NCBI GenBank assembly: GCA_946410085.1
Contig: CAMJZA010000006.1
Coordinates: 1 to 64,000, forward strand
DNA from: an uncultured Treponema sp.
GTDB lineage: Bacteria; Spirochaetota; Spirochaetia; Treponematales; Treponemataceae
Direction of reading: 5' to 3'
Length of the DNA stretch: 64,000 nt
The first letter of the stretch is position 1; each line of letters begins with the position of its first letter. This document shows, one piece after another, positions 59,552-64,000 of the stretch. Below the pieces are notes generated by a model. That model searched no databases. It was not told where the DNA came from and saw nothing but the letters and a program-made list of their open reading frames with translations. Both the position numbers and the translations under genes were made by a program.

Positions 59552-60037
59552 ATGGATTTGATTCAGACTATTGGTGAGCAGCAGAAGAAGGCCGACGCTG
59601 AGAACTTCCGCGTCGGAGATACTGTAAAGGTTCACTTTGAGATTATTGAAGGCAAGACGAAGAGGATTCAGATGTATGAGGGTCTCGTCATCTGCATCAA
59701 GAATGCGGGAATCGGCCGCACCTTCACCGTCCGCAAGGTCAGCTATGGTGTCGGCGTTGAGCGCGTATTCCCGGTGCACAGCCCGCGCGTCGTCCGCGTT
59801 GAGGTCGTGCGTCCCGGAAAGGTCCGCCGTGCCAAGCTCTACTACATCCGTGACAAGGTCGGTAAGGATGCGAAGATTAAGGAGCGCCTCGGTGCAAAGG
59901 CTGCAAGGGAAGTGCGTGAGGGCAATGCCGCAGCACTTGCCGCCGCTGCCAAGCGCGAGGAAGCCCTGAAGGCTGAGATTAAGGAAGAAACCGCAGCCGA
60001 GGCAGCTGCCAACAAGAACGCAAAGAAGAAGAAGTAA
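59552..60037 (+). CDS. rplS: 50S ribosomal protein L19 with long C-terminal tail
   Basis: 161 residues from ATG 59552, with AAAAGGAG just upstream; an in-frame ATG at 59522 lies inside trmD. The L19 core ends near residue 115 ([20 protein letters not shown]). The remaining 45 residues are Ala, Lys and Glu-rich and helical. L19 lies at the subunit interface; the tail is an add-on of unknown role. A terminator follows at 60061-60090. Confidence 0.95.
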   Translation: MDLIQTIGEQQKKADAENFRVGDTVKVHFEIIEGKTKRIQMYEGLVICIKNAGIGRTFTVRKVSYGVGVERVFPVHSPRVVRVEVVRPGKVRRAKLYYIRDKVGKDAKIKERLGAKAAREVREGNAAALAAAAKREEALKAEIKEETAAEAAANKNAKKKK

Positions 60038-60060
60038 TCAGCCTTTCTGCTGAAATTCCG

Positions 60061-60090
60061 CCCCGGGAGCAGGTCTTCCGGGGTTTTTTT
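60061..60090 (+). terminator. Intrinsic terminator after rplS
   Basis: CCCCGG (60061-60066) and CCGGGG (60078-60083) form the stem, followed by seven T. Confidence 0.8.
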
Positions 60091-60138
60091 ATGCCATTCC
60101 CGGGGCATTTTTATGCCATTTCTGGGGCGTTTTTATCC
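60084..60138. repeat. Short tandem repeat after the rplS terminator
   Basis: A unit of about 22 bp (TTTTTATGCCATTCCCGGGG-like) occurs two and a half times, the second copy reading TTTTTATGCCATTTCTGGGG. It appears to be partial duplication of the terminator tail. Confidence 0.5.
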
Positions 60139-60148
60139 CCCGCGAGCT

Positions 60149-60175
60149 CTTTTCTGCCGCAGAAAAGGGCTTTTT
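60149..60175 (+). terminator. Second hairpin with short T run
   Basis: CTTTTCTG and CAGAAAAG pair around CCG; GGC and five T follow. It may back up the rplS terminator. Confidence 0.4.
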
Positions 60176-60218
60176 GTTTCTGACTCCTCCTTTTCTTCTT
60201 ATATTATTTTGTTCTGTT

Positions 60219-60302
60219 ACCGATATATGAAGAAGATAAATTTCTTTCATACATGCAGGCCCGGGGTGGGACTTCACGGTACGGGAAAACGGAGGACGAA
60301 AG
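60219..60302 (+). promoter_or_regulatory. Upstream region of flgK
   Basis: ACCGATAT (60219-60226) resembles the sigma-28 -10 (GCCGATAA), but no convincing TAAA -35 is found at the right distance, so the promoter class is uncertain. ACGGAGGA near 60289-60296 is the ribosome binding site of flgK. Confidence 0.3.
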
Positions 60303-62174
60303 ATGTCAGGAACATTTGCTGGTATAGAGATTGGAAAGCGCAGCCTTATGGCGCACAATGTGCAGATTCAGACTGCCGGCCACAATATTTCAAATGCCGA
60401 TACCGAAGGCTACAGCCGTCAGCGCGTGACGGTTGCCGCCATGGATCCGCTGGACCGTCCTGATCTTGAGCGTGCTGAGCTTCCCGGCCAGCTGGGGCAG
60501 GGTACGGTCGTACAGTCCGTGACCCGCGTCCGCGATGAACTGCTGGATAACCGTATTTTTGCCCAGACGAATCTGGAGAGCTACTGGAACACCCGCGATA
60601 CCTATTACTCGATGATCGAGCAGATATACAATGAGCCCGATGAAGTTTCTGTCCGCACGAACATGGATAAGTTCTGGCAGGCCTGGCAGGAGCTGTCGAC
60701 TGATCCGGGAAGTGATGCCTGCCGTCAGGCGGTCGTTACCCGTGCCGAAAACCTGACGAATTCGATTCAGCAGAACAATAAATCCCTCCTTGCAATTCAG
60801 CAGCAGGTCAATGGCGATATCGAAGCGTCCGTAAAGCAGGTCAACGATATTACGCGGCAGCTTGCAGACGTGAACAAAGAAATTGTCCGCGTTATGGGCA
60901 TGGGCGACAACCCGAATGACCTGATGGACCGCCGTGACCTGCTCGTAGAACGGCTCGGCAACCTGATAAACGTTACGGTCGTCCGTTCGGATCCCGATGA
61001 ATTCATCGTCCATACGGATGGGCAGATGATAGTGCAGGGCGGTCTTGCCCGCCAGATTGACGAAGTGACGGACATGGACAACTCCGGCTATACCAAGCTC
61101 ATCTGGCACGATACCCAGTTTGACGCTTCGTTCAGGGGCGGATCGCTCGGTGCCCTCGTCGAACTCCGCGACAAGGATTTGCGGAGTGAGCTGCAGTCGC
61201 TCGATACAATGACGCAGAACTTTGCGGACCTCGTGAACGATGTACACCGCAATGCAATCGGCAAGAACAACGTAACGGGGCTGGACTTCTTTACGGAACA
61301 TCCCTTCGTTGAAAATACGAACGGCAACTATGACCGCGACGGCGACGGAGCGGTGGATTCTTCCTATATATTCCGCATGACGGGTACCAATGCCCTGCGG
61401 CCCCAGGAACAGATCGGCCTTGCCGGTACGATGACCTTCAGCGGGACGAGCGGCAACATCACGGTGACCTACTATCCGACGGACACCGTTGAGGATGTCG
61501 TGAACCGCATCAACGACAGCAACGGAGAAGTGAAGGCATATCTGGACCGGAATTCGAACCTTGTCCTGAAGGCGACGACGGCCCAGCAGATCGGAAACCC
61601 CGACTTTGTCATCCGTCATGTTGAGGATTCCGGAATGTTCCTGACCGGCTATTCCGGCATTCTTGCCGGCAGCGGTGAGGCCGGTGCCTACGACTGGGCA
61701 CAGCCGGATGCGGTGAATTCCCTTGCGGGTGCACAGTTTGCCGTAACCCCGATCATGCATCCTTCCGGCTATGTTGTCGTGAACCCGGCGATTGCTTCTG
61801 ACGTGCAGTCCGTCGCCGCCGCCTTTGCGAACAATCAGGGCCGGGCCGAGACCGATGACGGCCGGGCTGCCGTCGAAATTGCGGCAATCCGTAACAGCAA
61901 GATGATGGTTGGCGGTGACCGTACCTTCGACGACTACTTTGCCGAGACGGTAACGAGGATAGGACTGAAGGGTGAGCAGGCGGAGAACATGCTTGCGAGC
62001 CAGAAGGCCATCATGAATGACCTGCGGGATTTGCGTGACAGCATTTCCGGCGTCAATGTCGATGAAGAGCTTGCCGACATCATCAAGTTCCAGTACGGCT
62101 ATCAGGCGGCGGCGAAGTTCATCAGTGTACAGGATCAGCTGCTGAACACCCTGATCAACCGGATCGGCGTGTGA
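60303..62174 (+). CDS. flgK: Flagellar hook-associated protein 1 (FlgK)
   Basis: 623 residues. The N-terminal helical motif IQTAGHNISNADTEGYSRQR is characteristic of the rod/hook/HAP family, and the C-terminus (EELADIIKFQYGYQAAAKFI) forms the matching helix. Between them is a large variable region. FlgK joins hook to filament; in spirochaetes the filament is periplasmic. AACGGAGGA precedes ATG 60303. flgL follows by 47 bases. Confidence 0.95.
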   Translation: MSGTFAGIEIGKRSLMAHNVQIQTAGHNISNADTEGYSRQRVTVAAMDPLDRPDLERAELPGQLGQGTVVQSVTRVRDELLDNRIFAQTNLESYWNTRDTYYSMIEQIYNEPDEVSVRTNMDKFWQAWQELSTDPGSDACRQAVVTRAENLTNSIQQNNKSLLAIQQQVNGDIEASVKQVNDITRQLADVNKEIVRVMGMGDNPNDLMDRRDLLVERLGNLINVTVVRSDPDEFIVHTDGQMIVQGGLARQIDEVTDMDNSGYTKLIWHDTQFDASFRGGSLGALVELRDKDLRSELQSLDTMTQNFADLVNDVHRNAIGKNNVTGLDFFTEHPFVENTNGNYDRDGDGAVDSSYIFRMTGTNALRPQEQIGLAGTMTFSGTSGNITVTYYPTDTVEDVVNRINDSNGEVKAYLDRNSNLVLKATTAQQIGNPDFVIRHVEDSGMFLTGYSGILAGSGEAGAYDWAQPDAVNSLAGAQFAVTPIMHPSGYVVVNPAIASDVQSVAAAFANNQGRAETDDGRAAVEIAAIRNSKMMVGGDRTFDDYFAETVTRIGLKGEQAENMLASQKAIMNDLRDLRDSISGVNVDEELADIIKFQYGYQAAAKFISVQDQLLNTLINRIGV

Positions 62175-62221
62175 GACGCGGACGAGAAAGGCTAGAACAC
62201 AAGGATAAGGAGTAAAAGGAT

Positions 62222-63472
62222 ATGGCTACAGGCAGAATCAGTTCTCAGATGAACAACACTGATACGCAGTATTACCTCAGGAAGCAGGAAGTCAAGCAGA
62301 ACCGTTTGAACAATCAGGTCGGAAGCCAGAGCCGGATCGGTTCCCTTCGTGATGATCCGATCGCAGTCGGCCATCTGGTCCGCTACCAGTCCTACCTGTC
62401 CCGCGTGAATCAGTTTGAGAAAAATGCCCAGACCCTTGCCGACAATTTTAAGATTACCGAGGGATACGTCAACTCGAACCTGCAGATCATGCAGCGGGTC
62501 CGTGAGCTTGCGGTGAACGGGGCAAACGGAACGAACAGCAAGGAAGACCTCAAGAACATGGCGACTGAGGTCAATGAGCTGCTCAAGGAAATGATTCAGA
62601 ATGCGAATGCCGTCGGACCGGAGGGCGACAGCCTTTTTGCCGGCACCCGGAGCAAGACACAGGCATTTGACGTGCTGCTGGGAAATGTTCCCGGTGCAAG
62701 CGAGCCCCTCATCAAGGAAGTCAAGTATCAGGGAAACATCGCGCTTAACTCGGTTGAAGTGGACGAAAACCAGTACATGAAGGTTGACAACAGCGGTAAC
62801 CGCATCTTCTGGGCGGAACCGCAGCGCGTAATGGGCAGGCGTGACTTGACCGGCTGGACGAGCAAGGCTGACAGCGTCATCAACGTGGACGGCGTGGAGA
62901 TTGCGATAAACCGGGGCGACAACATCTATTCGCTTGCTGCAAAGATAAATGACAGCGGTGCGGCGGTCAAGGCGAGGATTGACCCCGTTACCAATGGCCT
63001 GGACCTTGAGACGACTGACTCCCACCAGCTGTGGCTGGAAGACAAGAACGGCACGGTTCTGGAGGATATCGGCTTCATCAAGGACAAGTCCCAGCTGCCG
63101 CCCTATAACCTTGCGACGAACGTTGTCTCTTCCGGCGGATCTGTCTTTGACACGGTGATTGCCCTGCGTGATGCAATGTATGCCGCAGATCAGGAGTCCA
63201 TCGGCGGCCGGGTTCTCGGTTCGATTGATGAAGGCATTTCCAACATGACGACCCGCCTTGCAAAGACGGGTAGCGACTACGAGCGGGCCGAAAACAACAT
63301 CACCCGGTCCCAGACCAATACCCTCAATGTAACCGCCCTCGTCAGCAGGGAAGGTGATATTGACCTTACGAAGACGATAACCGATATGAAGATGCTTGAG
63401 CTGGTGAATCAGGCTACCTTGAGCAATGCAGGAAAGATGTATTCCACGACGCTGCTCGACTATATCCGCTGA
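62222..63472 (+). CDS. flgL: Flagellar hook-associated protein 3 (FlgL)
   Basis: 416 residues. The N-terminus (GRISSQMNNTDTQYYLRKQE, then SRIGSLRDDPIAVGHLVRYQ) and C-terminus (LTKTITDMKMLELVNQATLS) are flagellin-like helices of FlgL. AAGGAGTAAAAGG precedes the ATG. It sits on FlgK at the hook-filament junction. Confidence 0.95.
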   Translation: MATGRISSQMNNTDTQYYLRKQEVKQNRLNNQVGSQSRIGSLRDDPIAVGHLVRYQSYLSRVNQFEKNAQTLADNFKITEGYVNSNLQIMQRVRELAVNGANGTNSKEDLKNMATEVNELLKEMIQNANAVGPEGDSLFAGTRSKTQAFDVLLGNVPGASEPLIKEVKYQGNIALNSVEVDENQYMKVDNSGNRIFWAEPQRVMGRRDLTGWTSKADSVINVDGVEIAINRGDNIYSLAAKINDSGAAVKARIDPVTNGLDLETTDSHQLWLEDKNGTVLEDIGFIKDKSQLPPYNLATNVVSSGGSVFDTVIALRDAMYAADQESIGGRVLGSIDEGISNMTTRLAKTGSDYERAENNITRSQTNTLNVTALVSREGDIDLTKTITDMKMLELVNQATLSNAGKMYSTTLLDYIR

Positions 63473-63495
63473 TTCTGTGTTCTTGACTAGGTGGC

Positions 63496-63942
63496 ATGAT
63501 GTTAGTTGAAACAAAGACAATGGGGAAAATGGAGGTTTCCGAAGGGCAGCTGATAAAGCTCCCGTCGGGCCTGTTCGGTTTTGCCGATTACCATGATTTT
63601 GCCCTGATAGACTGCCATATCAAGCCCTTGATATGGATGCAGTCACTCGATGAGAAGGACCTTGCCTTTCTCCTGCTGGATCCCTTCATCGTCAGCCCGG
63701 ACTATGAGGCGGATATCGATGATGAGGAGCTTGCCAAAATAGGCATAGAGGATCCCGCTGACGTACTGCTTCTTTCCATCATTACGATTCCGAACGACGG
63801 GTCTCCGGTGACGGCAAACCTGCGCGGACCGCTGGTGATCAACAAGAAAGCCCGTATCGGGATGCAGGTCATCCTTGATGACAAGAAGTGGCCCATCAAG
63901 TTCGATGTTGCGGGTGCCTTGGCAGCAGGGGAGGGGGCATAA
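63496..63942 (+). CDS. fliW: Flagellar assembly factor FliW
   Basis: 148 residues; ATG 63496 and 63499 are both possible, with AGGTGG closest to the first. Motifs include GLFGFADYHDFALIDCHIKP, then LLLDPFIVSPDYEADIDDEE and VTANLRGPLVINKKARIGMQ. FliW binds CsrA and frees flagellin translation (established in Bacillus, also studied in spirochaetes). Its stop overlaps the csrA start by one base. Confidence 0.95.
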   Translation: MMLVETKTMGKMEVSEGQLIKLPSGLFGFADYHDFALIDCHIKPLIWMQSLDEKDLAFLLLDPFIVSPDYEADIDDEELAKIGIEDPADVLLLSIITIPNDGSPVTANLRGPLVINKKARIGMQVILDDKKWPIKFDVAGALAAGEGA

Positions 63943-64000
63943 TGCTTATCCTTTCGCGCAAGGTCGATGAGAAAATAAAAATAGGCACTGACATTACCCT
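63942..64000 (+). CDS. csrA: Carbon storage regulator CsrA, 5' part only
   Basis: The first 19 codons (MLILSRKVDEKIKIGTDIT) are present before the window ends; they match CsrA. CsrA blocks translation by binding GGA sites in mRNA leaders. Overlap with fliW fits the FliW-CsrA partner switch controlling flagellin. Confidence 0.95.
   Translation, partial: MLILSRKVDEKIKIGTDIT

Noticed and set aside
60390-61760. Minus-strand open frame opposite flgK (456 codons)
   Set aside because: No ribosome binding site or motifs; it mirrors the flgK coding sequence.

Overview
The window looks like a chromosomal segment of a GC-rich spirochaete, most likely a rumen or gut Treponema. The pointers are a flgK-flgL-fliW-csrA motility block, a PurA-like nucleic-acid-binding protein of the kind found in Treponema and Borrelia, a def-fmt-PASTA cluster, an MCP with a multi-pass N-terminal membrane domain, spirochaete-style lipoboxes, and enzymes for plant polysaccharide (GH36, GH130). 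This assignment rests on gene content and family knowledge; no search was run.

Layout. 1-1116: 3' part of tgt, ending in a small palindromic tandem repeat. 1204-6948: a type I restriction-modification island (hsdM, an AT-rich YhcG-like nuclease gene, a half-length hsdS, antitoxin-like genes, a truncated vapC and an hsdR with two internal deletions). The methylase side looks intact and the nuclease side dead. 7044-10041: MCP, OmpR-type regulator and a membrane-anchored Holliday-resolvase-like nuclease. 10249-17822: two paralogous lipoproteins bracketing lemA, a double-TPM membrane protein and valS, plus a PurA-like gene; the first lipoprotein has a T14 tract inside its promoter spacer. 17955-22412: acyl-CoA synthetase and carboxyltransferase, divergent from a GH130 phosphorylase. 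22431-35815: mostly housekeeping (PHP phosphoesterase, ndk, gpsA, RNB exoribonuclease, alpha-galactosidase, PASTA, fmt, def, hisD, an HU-like protein).

35816-43366 is the main accessory region: a 1907-residue RHS/YD-repeat polymorphic toxin with an AT-rich C-terminal tip, an overlapping candidate immunity gene, and a displaced second copy of the RHS core that carries a 135-bp insert made of three hairpins. An array of imperfect palindromes spaced 21-23 bp apart lies upstream. It is followed by an AAA-ATPase/PD-(D/E)XK gene broken by one missing base (43326-44896).

45016-63942 is conserved core: dapA-asd, prfA-prmC, a double-cNMP-domain regulator, a PHP protein, rplU-prp-rpmA, obgE-nadD-yqeK-LCP-rsfS, a very acidic small protein, rpsP-khpA-rimM-trmD-rplS, then flgK-flgL-fliW and the first codons of csrA.

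A recurring feature is a promoter -10 hexamer, often of the extended form TGC-TATACT, lying only 6-11 nt before the start codon with no ribosome binding site. At least nine genes have this layout, so leaderless transcripts appear common here. No tRNA, rRNA, CRISPR array or complete insertion sequence was seen.
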